From Halomarina oriensis (GTDB taxonomy: Archaea > Halobacteriota > Halobacteria > Halobacteriales > Haloarculaceae), in NCBI RefSeq assembly GCF_009791395.1, contig NZ_WSZK01000014.1, forward strand, positions 1 to 64,000: a stretch of DNA of 64,000 nucleotides, written 5' to 3'. Every line of letters begins with the position of its first letter. Within the stretch, counting starts at the first letter, position 1. The position numbers and the translations under genes are program-made. The notes under the pieces are model-generated. The model saw nothing but the letters and a program-made list of their open reading frames with translations. It did no database searches and had not been told where the DNA came from. Shown here one piece after another: positions 33,956 to 41,703 of this stretch.

Positions 33956-34629
33956 TCTCGGTCCTCCAGTTCGGCGGGTCGAACTGCGACCGCGACGCCG
34001 TCCGTGCGCTCGCGCACCTCGGCGTCGACGCCGAACGTGTCTGGTTCGAGGACGGCCTCCCCGAGGAGACCGACGGCATCGTCCTGCCCGGCGGGTTCTC
34101 CTACGGCGACTACCTCCGGGCCGGCGCGATGGCCGCCCGCGCCCCCGTGATGCGGGAGGTCCGCGAACGAGCGGCGAACGGCACGCCCGTTCTCGGCATC
34201 TGTAACGGCGCACAGATCGGCTGTGAGGCGGGGCTGACCCCCGGCGCGTTCACGACGAACGCGAGCGCCCGGTTCCAGTGCGAGCACGTCCACCTCCGCG
34301 TCGAGAACGCCGACACGCCGTGGACCGCCGCCTACGACGAGGGCGACGTCGTGATGTTCCCCATCGCCCACGGCGAGGGCCGCTTCGAGGCGACCGACGA
34401 GGAACTGGCCCGTCTCGACGAGGAAGACCGTGTGCTGTTTCGCTACTGCGATTCGGCAGGCAACGTCACGGACGCCGCGAACCCCAACGGGTCGAAGGGG
34501 AACGTCGCCGGCGTCCTCGGCGAGCGTGACACCGTCGCCGTGCTGCTGCCCCACCCCGAGCGTGCCACGCTCCCTGACCTCCACGTCGGCACGGACGGGC
34601 AGGGTGTCCTGCGCGGGTTCAGCGCCTGA
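33952..34629 (+). CDS. purQ: Phosphoribosylformylglycinamidine synthase subunit PurQ
   Basis: 225 aa class I glutamine amidotransferase. QFGGSNCDRDAVRAL, the FSYGDYLRAGAM oxyanion region, catalytic Cys in GICNGAQIGCEAG, and the His-Glu pair near LPHPERA are all present. It provides ammonia for FGAM formation. Overlaps purS by the ATGA junction; its end overlaps the convergent antiporter gene by 11 bp. Confidence 0.95.
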   Translation: MISVLQFGGSNCDRDAVRALAHLGVDAERVWFEDGLPEETDGIVLPGGFSYGDYLRAGAMAARAPVMREVRERAANGTPVLGICNGAQIGCEAGLTPGAFTTNASARFQCEHVHLRVENADTPWTAAYDEGDVVMFPIAHGEGRFEATDEELARLDEEDRVLFRYCDSAGNVTDAANPNGSKGNVAGVLGERDTVAVLLPHPERATLPDLHVGTDGQGVLRGFSA

Positions 34630-35887
34630 GCACGCGACTCGCCGACCTCGTTCTCGCTGCCCTGTCGCCGTAGGCGTACCTGACCAGTGCCGGCGTCATC
34701 ACCGACGTCCCGATGGCGATGCAGACGACGATGGCGTAGGCGGCCTCGTTGAGCACGCCCAGACGCAGGCCGACGGTGGCGACGACGATCTCCATCGCCC
34801 CCCGAGCGTTGAGCGCCGCCCCCAGCGCGAACGACTCCCGACGCTCGATGCCCGCCAGCAGTGCCGCCCCGGTCGTTCCGACGACCTTCCCGACGACGGC
34901 GACGCCGAACGCGACGAGACCGACCGCGGCGACGGTCGGGTCGAGCAGCGCCCCGAGCTGGACCCGGAGGCCGGCGACGGCGAAGAAGACGGGGGCGAGC
35001 ATCGCCAGTGTCACCGATTCGAGGGCGTCGCGGGTCCGAGCGTCGAGCGTCCCCCGCTCGCGGGCGACCGCACCGACGAGGAACGCGCCCAGCACCGCCT
35101 CGACGCCGAGCGCCTGCGTCACCGCACCGGCCCCGAGCGCCAGCGCGACGACCATCGGGAGCGCGACGCTCCCCGAGACGTCGGCGAGTCGGTCGGCGAG
35201 CCACCGGCCCGCCGTGAGCGCCACGACGAGCACCGCACCGAGCGCGAGGAACGTGCCGGGGAGCGACGCCAGCGCGTCGCCCTCGCCGGTGGCGATGCCG
35301 GCGACGACGGCGAGCAGCAGCCAGCCGAGGGTGTCGTTGACCAGCGCGATAGCGACCGCCAACTGGCCGAATGGGGCGTCGAGCAGGCCCATGTCGAGCA
35401 GGATGCGGGCGACGACCGGAATCGCGGAGATGCTCATCGCCGTAGCGACGAACAGGACGAACGGGAGGCGCGCGTCCGGGTTCGCCACCACGGCGTCGGG
35501 CGCGACGAACGCGAGCGTGCCACCCAGAGCGAACGGGACCGCGACGCTTCCGGCCGCGACGAGCAGTGTCCGTCCGGGGTTGGCGCGAGCCACCGAGAGG
35601 TCCGTCTCGAAGCCGACGACGGTCATCAACACGACGAGACAGACCGACGAGACGCCGAGCAGGAGCGTCGTCGCGTCGTCCGGGAACAACTGCGCGTAGA
35701 CGCCCGGCGCGAGCAGGCCGAGGACGGAGGGACCGAGGACGACACCGGTCAGCAACTCGCCGACGACCGGCGGTGCGCCACCGCGGCGAGCGAGCGCCCC
35801 GAGGCCCGTCGCCAGCAGGAGGACGACGGCGAGTTGCGCGAACAGCACGACCAGCGCGTCGCTCGCCGCCGGGTCGGGGACCGTCAT
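34619..35887 (-). CDS. CPA2-family cation/proton antiporter
   Basis: 422 aa with about twelve membrane segments. The family features are GGAPPVVGELLTGVVLGPSVLG, the TSISAIPV/ND pair region (ATAMSISAIPVVARILLDMG and AVAIALVNDTLGW) and FLVGAVARERG, FFAVAGLRVQLGAL, ALNARGAMEIVVATVGLR. The NDTLG stretch holds the Asp of CPA2 exchangers. No RCK domain follows, so any gating subunit would be separate. Ion (Na+ or K+) not determined. Confidence 0.9.
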   Translation of the reverse strand: MTVPDPAASDALVVLFAQLAVVLLLATGLGALARRGGAPPVVGELLTGVVLGPSVLGLLAPGVYAQLFPDDATTLLLGVSSVCLVVLMTVVGFETDLSVARANPGRTLLVAAGSVAVPFALGGTLAFVAPDAVVANPDARLPFVLFVATAMSISAIPVVARILLDMGLLDAPFGQLAVAIALVNDTLGWLLLAVVAGIATGEGDALASLPGTFLALGAVLVVALTAGRWLADRLADVSGSVALPMVVALALGAGAVTQALGVEAVLGAFLVGAVARERGTLDARTRDALESVTLAMLAPVFFAVAGLRVQLGALLDPTVAAVGLVAFGVAVVGKVVGTTGAALLAGIERRESFALGAALNARGAMEIVVATVGLRLGVLNEAAYAIVVCIAIGTSVMTPALVRYAYGDRAARTRSASRVLRR

Positions 35888-35987
35888 GGCCCGAGCGACG
35901 CGAGCGGAGGACAAAAGTCCGCACCCCGACGCGAGGGGCCGTCTGGGGCAGGCAAGTCTTCTTGTCGCCGGCGCTCGCGCTTGGCCC

Positions 35988-36797
35988 ATGACCGACCGAG
36001 AGGTCGACGCCGACGGGCCGGACCTCGCCGACCCGACGGTCCCGTTCGACCACGAGACGGTCCGCTACGACCGCGAGGACGGCGTGGCCGTCGTCACTAT
36101 CGACCGACCGAACGCACGCAACGCTGTCGACAGTCGCACGGCGCTCGGCCTCCGCGACGCGTGGAAACGCTTCGACACGGACGAGGAGGCGCTCGTCGGT
36201 GTCTTCACGGGCGCTGGCGAGCACTTCTGTGCGGGTGCGGACCTGAAGCGGATGGACCTCGAGGACCGCGAGGAGGGGTGGCTCGGCTGTTCGAGGATGC
36301 GCGTCGAGAAACCCACGATAGCGGCCGTCGAGGGCCACGCCGTCGCCGGCGGCCTCGAACTCGCACTCTGGTGTGACCTCCGGGTCGCTGCCGAAGACGC
36401 CACGTTCGGCTGTTTCGAACGGCGGTTCGGCGTCCCGCTCGTCGACGGCGGCACCCAGCGCCTCCCGCGACTCGTCGGCCGTGGCCGTGCGCTGGACATG
36501 ATTCTGACCGGGCGGGCGGTCGAGGCCGCCGAAGCCCACGACTGGGGCCTCGCCGACCGGGTGGTCGAACCGGGCGAGACGCTGGCGGCCGCCCGCGAAC
36601 TCGCGGCGGGTATCGCCGAACACCCACAGACGACCGTCAGAACCGACCGCGCGGCGCTGTACGACGGCCTCGGCGAGTCCCTGGAGACCGGCCTGCAGAT
36701 CGAGGCGTGGCACGGCACGAAAGCACTCGGGACCGCGGCAGAGGGTGCAGCGCGATTCGCCGACGGTGAGGGCCGCGGTGGCGAGGGCGTCGAGTGA
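35988..36797 (+). CDS. Enoyl-CoA hydratase/isomerase family (crotonase)
   Basis: 269 aa. VVTIDRPNARNAVDSRTALGL and GAGEHFCAGADLKRM form the oxyanion hole and substrate pocket, IAAVEGHAVAGGLELALWCD is the second half, and FERRFGVPLVDGGTQRLPRLVG covers the catalytic region. It hydrates or isomerises enoyl-CoA; exact substrate unknown. The in-frame upstream extension is rejected; ATG 35988 is used. The position corresponding to one catalytic Glu reads Glu in CFERR, but the second (VDGGT) is not a Glu, so hydratase activity is not certain. Confidence 0.87.
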   Translation: MTDREVDADGPDLADPTVPFDHETVRYDREDGVAVVTIDRPNARNAVDSRTALGLRDAWKRFDTDEEALVGVFTGAGEHFCAGADLKRMDLEDREEGWLGCSRMRVEKPTIAAVEGHAVAGGLELALWCDLRVAAEDATFGCFERRFGVPLVDGGTQRLPRLVGRGRALDMILTGRAVEAAEAHDWGLADRVVEPGETLAAARELAAGIAEHPQTTVRTDRAALYDGLGESLETGLQIEAWHGTKALGTAAEGAARFADGEGRGGEGVE

Positions 36798-36838
36798 CGG
36801 GCGCGGGAGTTTACTGACTGCTCCGCGTCGCTCACGAC

Positions 36839-37519
36839 GTGCAGAGCCACCTCCACCTCACCCACGAGTTCGAGTTCTCCCTCCCCGAGCGGTTCGACGC
36901 CGACCCGCGGACCCCCGAGTCGTACGTCGAACACTTCCTCTCGGAGTTCACCGCCCCCGGCGACACCGTCCTCGACCCGTTCGCCGGGTTCGGGACGACG
37001 CTCCGGGTCGCCGAACGGATGGGCCGCGAGGCGTACGGTATCGAGTACGACGCCGACCACCTCGCGTTCGCCCGTGAGCAGGTCGAGCATCCCGAACGAA
37101 TCGTCCACGGCGACGCGCTCGACGCCGACAGCTACGTCGACCTACCGCCAACCGACTGCTGTCTCACCTCCCCACCCTACACGCTGGAGGTGGTCGAACG
37201 CGACCCGCTGACGAACTACACGGAACCGGGCGAGGACTACGAGGCGTACCTCGCGGACCTCGGGGACGTGTTCGAGCACGTCGAGAGCGTGCTTCGAGCG
37301 GACGGGCACCTCCTCGTCGACGTGGCGAACCTGCAGTTCGAAGGGGCGGTGACGACGCTCGCGTGGGACGTTGCGCGCGTCGTCGGCGAGCGGTTCTGGT
37401 TCGAGGGCGAAGTCGTCGTGACGTGGGAGGCCGGCGATTCGTCGGCCGAGCGTGGTGAGGGCGCGTACGGCTACGGCTACGACCACAGCTACTGTCTGGT
37501 GTTCGCACAGGAGGGGTGA
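36839..37519 (+). CDS. DNA methyltransferase of the N4/N6 amino type (orphan)
   Basis: 226 aa, GTG start. Motif I DPFAGFGTTLRVAERMGREAYGIEYD (residues 47-72) precedes motif IV TSPPY (about 117-121), as in gamma-type order; the Ser-Pro-Pro-Tyr form is common in N4-cytosine enzymes, while DPPY/NPPY favours N6-adenine. There is no specificity unit or nuclease gene nearby, so it looks like an orphan methylase. The second half has LLVDVANLQFEG and ends YGYGYDHSYCLVFAQEG. It might instead methylate RNA; the motif order makes DNA more likely. Confidence 0.75.
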   Translation: MQSHLHLTHEFEFSLPERFDADPRTPESYVEHFLSEFTAPGDTVLDPFAGFGTTLRVAERMGREAYGIEYDADHLAFAREQVEHPERIVHGDALDADSYVDLPPTDCCLTSPPYTLEVVERDPLTNYTEPGEDYEAYLADLGDVFEHVESVLRADGHLLVDVANLQFEGAVTTLAWDVARVVGERFWFEGEVVVTWEAGDSSAERGEGAYGYGYDHSYCLVFAQEG

Positions 37520-37593
37520 GTAATCCGGGAGACGTGTGCCGTGTGTCTACCAGAACAAATTTCTAACCTGTTCTGGATTGAACGTTCGTCTCC

Positions 37594-37794
37594 ATGGAAC
37601 TGACAGAGCTACTCCAGGCCCTCACACTCTGGTTCGTCGTAATCATCGCCTTGGATACGGTAGAACTGTCGGGAGGTGTCATGGGCGCTGTCGGACTCGT
37701 CGGACTCGCACTCCTCTACCTGCTTCCACTCTACATCATCGGAGGGACGATAGCGATGGTGGGGGAATCAGCAAGAGAGACGGCGAGAGACTGA
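37594..37794 (+). CDS. 66-residue two-span membrane protein
   Basis: ATG 37594 gives ELTELLQALTLWFVVIIALD, then a second hydrophobic segment (AVGLVGLALLYLLPLYIIGGTIAMV) and a short polar end. Codon use is less G+C-rich than its neighbours, and TTCTAACC (37561-37568) lies about 29 nt upstream. No family recognised. Confidence 0.6.
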   Translation: MELTELLQALTLWFVVIIALDTVELSGGVMGAVGLVGLALLYLLPLYIIGGTIAMVGESARETARD

Positions 37795-38094
37795 CCGAGA
37801 GACCCCACGCTCTCCGCCTAACTGTTCCAACGATGGATGGCGAGTCGGAAAGAGCAGTAAGATAGCGTCCGCGCGAGCCGTGCGGGACCGAAGGTCCCGG
37901 TGGAAACCGGCGGCGACGCCACCGGTGACGAAGCGAGCGCGGTTCACCGGGCGTTCCCTGCGGTCACGCCCGGCCTCTTTCGTCGACGTTCGTCAGAGCG
38001 TCGCGTCTCGTCCGCACACCAGAACGCTTCGCGTTCTGGGGACGTTTTTCGAGGAGTGGTCGCGCAGAGCGCGACCCGACGCCGAAAACGGTCG
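37795..38094. repeat. Hairpin-rich intergenic cluster between convergent genes
   Basis: At least five perfect inverted repeats lie within 37883-38076. They are CGGGACC/GGTCCCG around GAA (37883-37899), CCGGT/ACCGG (37897-37910), CCGGGCGT/ACGCCCGG (37947-37973), CCAGAACGC/GCGTTCTGG around TTC (38019-38039) and GGTCGCGC/GCGCGACC around AGA (38058-38076). Three have three-base loops. No frame here looks like a protein. The array sits between the stops of a rightward gene and the leftward AOR, so some may end transcription. Confidence 0.7.
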
Positions 38095-40032
38095 CTAGTC
38101 GTCGCTCGGAGCGGCCGTCGAGTCGCCCGAGGAGACGCCGGTGCCGGGACCGACGTCGATACCGAGTTCGTCGAGTTTCTCGTCCGGGACGACGCCGTCG
38201 ACCCAGCCACGGTGCTCGTAGTACTCGGCTTTCATCTCGTCGAGTTCGGCGAGCTGCCCTTCACTCGCGCCCTGCCCCGGAACGGCCTCCTCGTGGCCCT
38301 TCACGAAGCGGTTCGGGAGCGAGTCGTCGCTGCCGTCGAAGCCCGCGAGGTTGTTGTAGTAGCGTTCGAGCGTCCAGACGCGCTCGCCGGCCTGCATCAG
38401 TTCGTCCTCGGTCACGTCGAGGCCGGTCATGCCGTTGTACTGCATGACGTACTCCTCGATGCCCTCCGCGAACGCGTTGAACTTGCAGATGTCGAACGAG
38501 TCCGAGATGGCGTGGAGGTCCTGGAACGCGGCGGCGAGTGCGCCCTTGCCCTCCCACTCGTAGGGGTCGGACTTCTCGGGGATACCGAGGATCTCGGCGG
38601 CCGGCGTGTAGGCACGCAGGTGACACGCCCCACGGTTCGAGGTGGCGTAGGCGATGGCCATGCCCTTCATACAACGCGGGTCGTACGCCGCGATGGTCTG
38701 GCCCTTGACGGCCAGCGAGTTCGACTGTGCGTCGAACTCCTCGACGAGGTGGTTGGAGCCACCGCCGAGGTGGGTCGCCAGTTCGCCGTCCGCGTGGGCG
38801 ATCCCCTCGACGAGGTCGATCATGTGCTCGACGTCGCCCCAGTCGATCTGGTCGTCGAGGTCGTCGAGTTTGCCCTCCTCGGACATCTCCATCGCCATGG
38901 CGATCATGTTGCCCGTCTCGATGGTGTCCATGCCGTAGTTGTTACACTGGTCGATCATCACGGCGATGGCGTCCCGGTCGTCGTGCCCCGAGTTCGGGCC
39001 GAGCGCGTACGCCGACTCGTACTCGTAGGACTCCATCCGGACGTTCATGTCCTCGCCCTTGTGCGAGTGGGTGACCTCGACCTCCTTCTTGCAGGCGACC
39101 GGACAGGAGTGACAGGTCGGTTCGTCGACGAGGATGTTCTCGCGGACGTTCTCCCCCGAGACGCGTTCGGCGTCGATGTCGACGCCCTCGGACTCCGAGT
39201 ACGCCGTGGTCGAGGTGTACTTCCCGTTCTTCGTGGGAAGCCCGTCCATCTCGTTGGTCGGGTTCATGAGGACGTTCGTCCCGTAGAGCGAGAGGCCGCC
39301 CTCGTTGGGCGCGGTGACATCGGACTCGCGGATGACCTGCATCGCCTGCTGGTGGCCCTCCTTGAACGTGTCCGGGTTCTTCGGCTTGGGCATCTTCGTC
39401 GTCGACTTGATGAGGATGGCCTTCAGGTTCTTCTGGCCCATCACACAGCCGGTTCCTCCGCGGCCGGACGCCCGGTCGTCCTCGTTGACGATGCAGGCGT
39501 ACTTCACGCCGTTCTCGCCGCCGGGGCCGATAGCCATCAGCGAGAGGTTCTTGCCGTACGACCCCTCGTGGCGCTCTTCGAGTTCGTCACGAACCTCGTG
39601 GACGGTCTTCCCCCAGAGGTCCGAGGCGTCGTGCAGTTCGAGGTTCCCGTCCTCCACGACGGCGTAGACGGGGTCCTCGCTCTTCCCGTCGAACAGCAGA
39701 CCGTCGAAGCCGGCCCACTTGAGGCGCGCACCGGACCAGCCGCCGTGGTGGGAGTCGGTGACCGTGCCGGTGAGCGGGGACTTCGTACAGACCGCGATGC
39801 GACCGCTCATCACCGTCTGGGTCCCCGTGAGCGGCCCGTTCATGAACGTCAGCAGGTTCTCGGGACTCTCCGGGTCCACGTCGGGTCCCTGGTCGAAGAC
39901 GTACTTCACGCCGAGGCCACGCGCCCCGATGTACTTCTTCGCGTCCTCGTCGTCGATGCTCTCGTAGTTGACGTCCCCCGAACCGAGGTCGACACGGGCG
40001 ACGTTGTCCTGAAATCCGCCTAGTTCAGTCAT
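38095..40032 (-). CDS. aor: Aldehyde ferredoxin oxidoreductase (tungsten enzyme)
   Basis: 645 aa, complete. Pterin-binding domain: YIGARGLGVKYVFD, NGPLTGT, TKSPLTGTVTD, ASGRGGTGCVMGQKNLKAI. The [4Fe-4S] ligands are C307, C310 and C314 (CHSCPVAC) and C516 (DICKFNAF). ESYEYE and SNRGACHLRAY supply the Glu and His around the tungsten site. It oxidises aldehydes to acids with ferredoxin as acceptor, in the cytoplasm. The acidic Ser/Asp tail is a haloarchaeal addition. Contrast with the cysteine-less homologue at 4539. Confidence 0.95.
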   Translation of the reverse strand: MTELGGFQDNVARVDLGSGDVNYESIDDEDAKKYIGARGLGVKYVFDQGPDVDPESPENLLTFMNGPLTGTQTVMSGRIAVCTKSPLTGTVTDSHHGGWSGARLKWAGFDGLLFDGKSEDPVYAVVEDGNLELHDASDLWGKTVHEVRDELEERHEGSYGKNLSLMAIGPGGENGVKYACIVNEDDRASGRGGTGCVMGQKNLKAILIKSTTKMPKPKNPDTFKEGHQQAMQVIRESDVTAPNEGGLSLYGTNVLMNPTNEMDGLPTKNGKYTSTTAYSESEGVDIDAERVSGENVRENILVDEPTCHSCPVACKKEVEVTHSHKGEDMNVRMESYEYESAYALGPNSGHDDRDAIAVMIDQCNNYGMDTIETGNMIAMAMEMSEEGKLDDLDDQIDWGDVEHMIDLVEGIAHADGELATHLGGGSNHLVEEFDAQSNSLAVKGQTIAAYDPRCMKGMAIAYATSNRGACHLRAYTPAAEILGIPEKSDPYEWEGKGALAAAFQDLHAISDSFDICKFNAFAEGIEEYVMQYNGMTGLDVTEDELMQAGERVWTLERYYNNLAGFDGSDDSLPNRFVKGHEEAVPGQGASEGQLAELDEMKAEYYEHRGWVDGVVPDEKLDELGIDVGPGTGVSSGDSTAAPSDD

Positions 40033-40089
40033 GGCAATTGTTGACAGTTACTGTTGGCTCCCGACGCTGTTCAACCTTGACACGTGAGC

Positions 40090-40107
40090 GAAACCGGATT
40101 CGGTTTC
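40090..40107. repeat. Perfect 7-bp hairpin in the divergent gap upstream of AOR
   Basis: GAAACCG (40090-40096) and CGGTTTC (40101-40107) around GATT. It lies between the start of the leftward AOR gene and the rightward membrane gene, so an operator is possible; a terminator is less likely because both genes start here. Confidence 0.45.
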
Positions 40108-40198
40108 TTCGCCGAAATCACCTACCGGCACTCGAATTCTCCGGCTGGTACCACACGAGTGTACAGGTTCTTGTGTGAAGGGGCGAACAGCTCTCACG

Positions 40199-41122
40199 AT
40201 GGCACTGGGATTCGAACTGGTCGTCGGTGGGGTGGTGCTGTTGCACGTCCTCCTGCTGGGTGCGGTCGTCTACTACGACGCCGTCGCCAGCGCCGTCTTC
40301 CACCGTCGGTTCGGAACGACGCCGGGAGCGGTGGTCGCCGCCGGGAGCGTCGGGTCGGCGGCCGCTATCGGCCTCGCCGTCGCCGGCCGCCTCCCACCCT
40401 GGCTCGACGTCGGGTCACGGAGCGCCGCGTTCACCCTCGCGCTCCTCGCCGTCCCGCTCGTCGTCGGCTTCGTCGGGGCGGCCGTCACCTACGGCAACGG
40501 CCAGACGCTCCGCCGACTGGACGAGTCGGGTCCAACCACGACCCCGACCGACGGCGACCGGGTCGCGGTCACGGGCGTCGTGACCCCACAGGTGGCCGCC
40601 GGCACCACGCCGCTGTTCGGCCGACCGGCGGTCTGCTGGACGTGGCGGCTCGACGCGCGGAACTGGGGCGGGAGCACGGACGGACAGTACCACACCGTCC
40701 GTTCCGGACACGGCTCCGTCCCGTTCGTCCTCGACACCGAGGCGGGGCGACTCCGAATCGACCCGTCCGACGCCACGCTCGAACGCTCGGGCGAACGCGT
40801 CGAGGAGACGCCCGCCGAGACGTTCCCGGCGGGGGCCGACCCGAGCGCCGTCGACCACGACTGGTCGCTCCCGGGGGACCGCTGGCGACACCGCGAGCGT
40901 GTCCTCGACCCGGACGCGACCGTCTCCGTGCTCGGGACGGTCGAGGAGACGCCCGACGGGCCGACCGTCGCCGGTGGCGACCCGTTCGTCGTCACGACCG
41001 GCGGACTGGAGCGCTACCGGCGTCGCTGTCGGACCCGACTCCAGGCCGGTGCGCTCGTCGCCGTCGGCGGACTCGTCGGCGGGACGTGGCTGCTCGTCGA
41101 GACGTTCGCCGTCCCGCTGTGA
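40199..41122 (+). CDS. GIDE-domain-like membrane protein
   Basis: 307 aa. Two or three N-terminal spans (GFELVVGGVVLLHVLLLGAVV, TFTLALLAVPLVVGFVGAAV), then a large domain containing VAVTGVVTPQVAAGTTPLFG, PAVCWTWRLDARNWGG, VEETPAETFPAGAD and RERVLDPDATVSVLGTVEETPDG. It ends with one span (AGALVAVGGLVGGTWLLVETF). The order of a G-x-V-x-P strand, a Tyr/Trp-rich strand and an L-P/D-G-x-x-V-x-V-L-G strand resembles GIDE/BAM domains of mitochondrial E3 ligase MUL1 and archaeal homologues. There is no RING finger. Function unknown. Confidence 0.62.
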   Translation: MALGFELVVGGVVLLHVLLLGAVVYYDAVASAVFHRRFGTTPGAVVAAGSVGSAAAIGLAVAGRLPPWLDVGSRSAAFTLALLAVPLVVGFVGAAVTYGNGQTLRRLDESGPTTTPTDGDRVAVTGVVTPQVAAGTTPLFGRPAVCWTWRLDARNWGGSTDGQYHTVRSGHGSVPFVLDTEAGRLRIDPSDATLERSGERVEETPAETFPAGADPSAVDHDWSLPGDRWRHRERVLDPDATVSVLGTVEETPDGPTVAGGDPFVVTTGGLERYRRRCRTRLQAGALVAVGGLVGGTWLLVETFAVPL

Positions 41123-41215
41123 GCGGGTCGCGTCGTTCGACGAGGGGTCGTGACGTGGCGGTGACCACCGACCGTCGACCGGACGGCTTACGCCGGTCCG
41201 AGCGCTGGCGAGCGT

Positions 41216-41656
41216 ATGACCTCCATTCGGTCGCTCCTGTCGGACCCGCGGACCCGCGCCGTCGGCGTCGCCGTCGTCGCGGCCGGTATCCTCCTCGCGT
41301 CGGTGGTCGACCCCGGCAGTGCGGGCGAGGTAACCCGTGCGCTCGGTCCGCTCGGCGTGTTCGGCCTCGACAAGTGGGTTCACGCCGCGGCCTACGGTAC
41401 GCTCGCGGCCGTCACGACCTACGCGCTGGCCGCGAGGACCGACGTGAGACGACCGTCGACGCTCCTCGCCGTCGTCGCCGTCGTCGTCGCCTACGGCGTC
41501 GGTATCGAACTGGTCCAGTCGGCGGTGCCCGCCCGCTCGTTCGACGTCACCGACATGGCCGCCAACGGGACCGGTGCGCTCGTCGCCGTCGTCGCGTGGG
41601 TACTGGTCGGTCGCCGTGTCTCGGTCGTCCCGCTACGGCCCGCCACCGACGACTGA
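41216..41656 (+). CDS. VanZ-like membrane protein
   Basis: 146 aa with four spans. The diagnostic stretches are DKWVHAAAYGTLA (residues 52-64) and GIELVQSAVPARSFDVTDMAANGTGAL (near 100-126), with the conserved His and Glu/Asp-rich loop of VanZ-like proteins. The family is widespread with unknown cellular role outside teicoplanin resistance. Same orientation as the RaSEA gene 47 bp downstream. Confidence 0.82.
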   Translation: MTSIRSLLSDPRTRAVGVAVVAAGILLASVVDPGSAGEVTRALGPLGVFGLDKWVHAAAYGTLAAVTTYALAARTDVRRPSTLLAVVAVVVAYGVGIELVQSAVPARSFDVTDMAANGTGALVAVVAWVLVGRRVSVVPLRPATDD

Positions 41657-41703
41657 CCCCCGAGACGAAGGCGCTTTACCCGCCCGTCGGCTACGCCCGC
41701 CCA

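Noticed and set aside
34443-36713. 756-codon open frame on the minus strand
   Set aside because: It spans the antiporter and crotonase genes out of frame; composition (Arg/Gly/Pro) is typical of high-G+C shadows.
40084-41703. Fusion of upstream sequence to RaSEA in one long frame
   Set aside because: The frame is open by chance; the membrane protein and VanZ-like gene are clearly coded in another frame over the same DNA.
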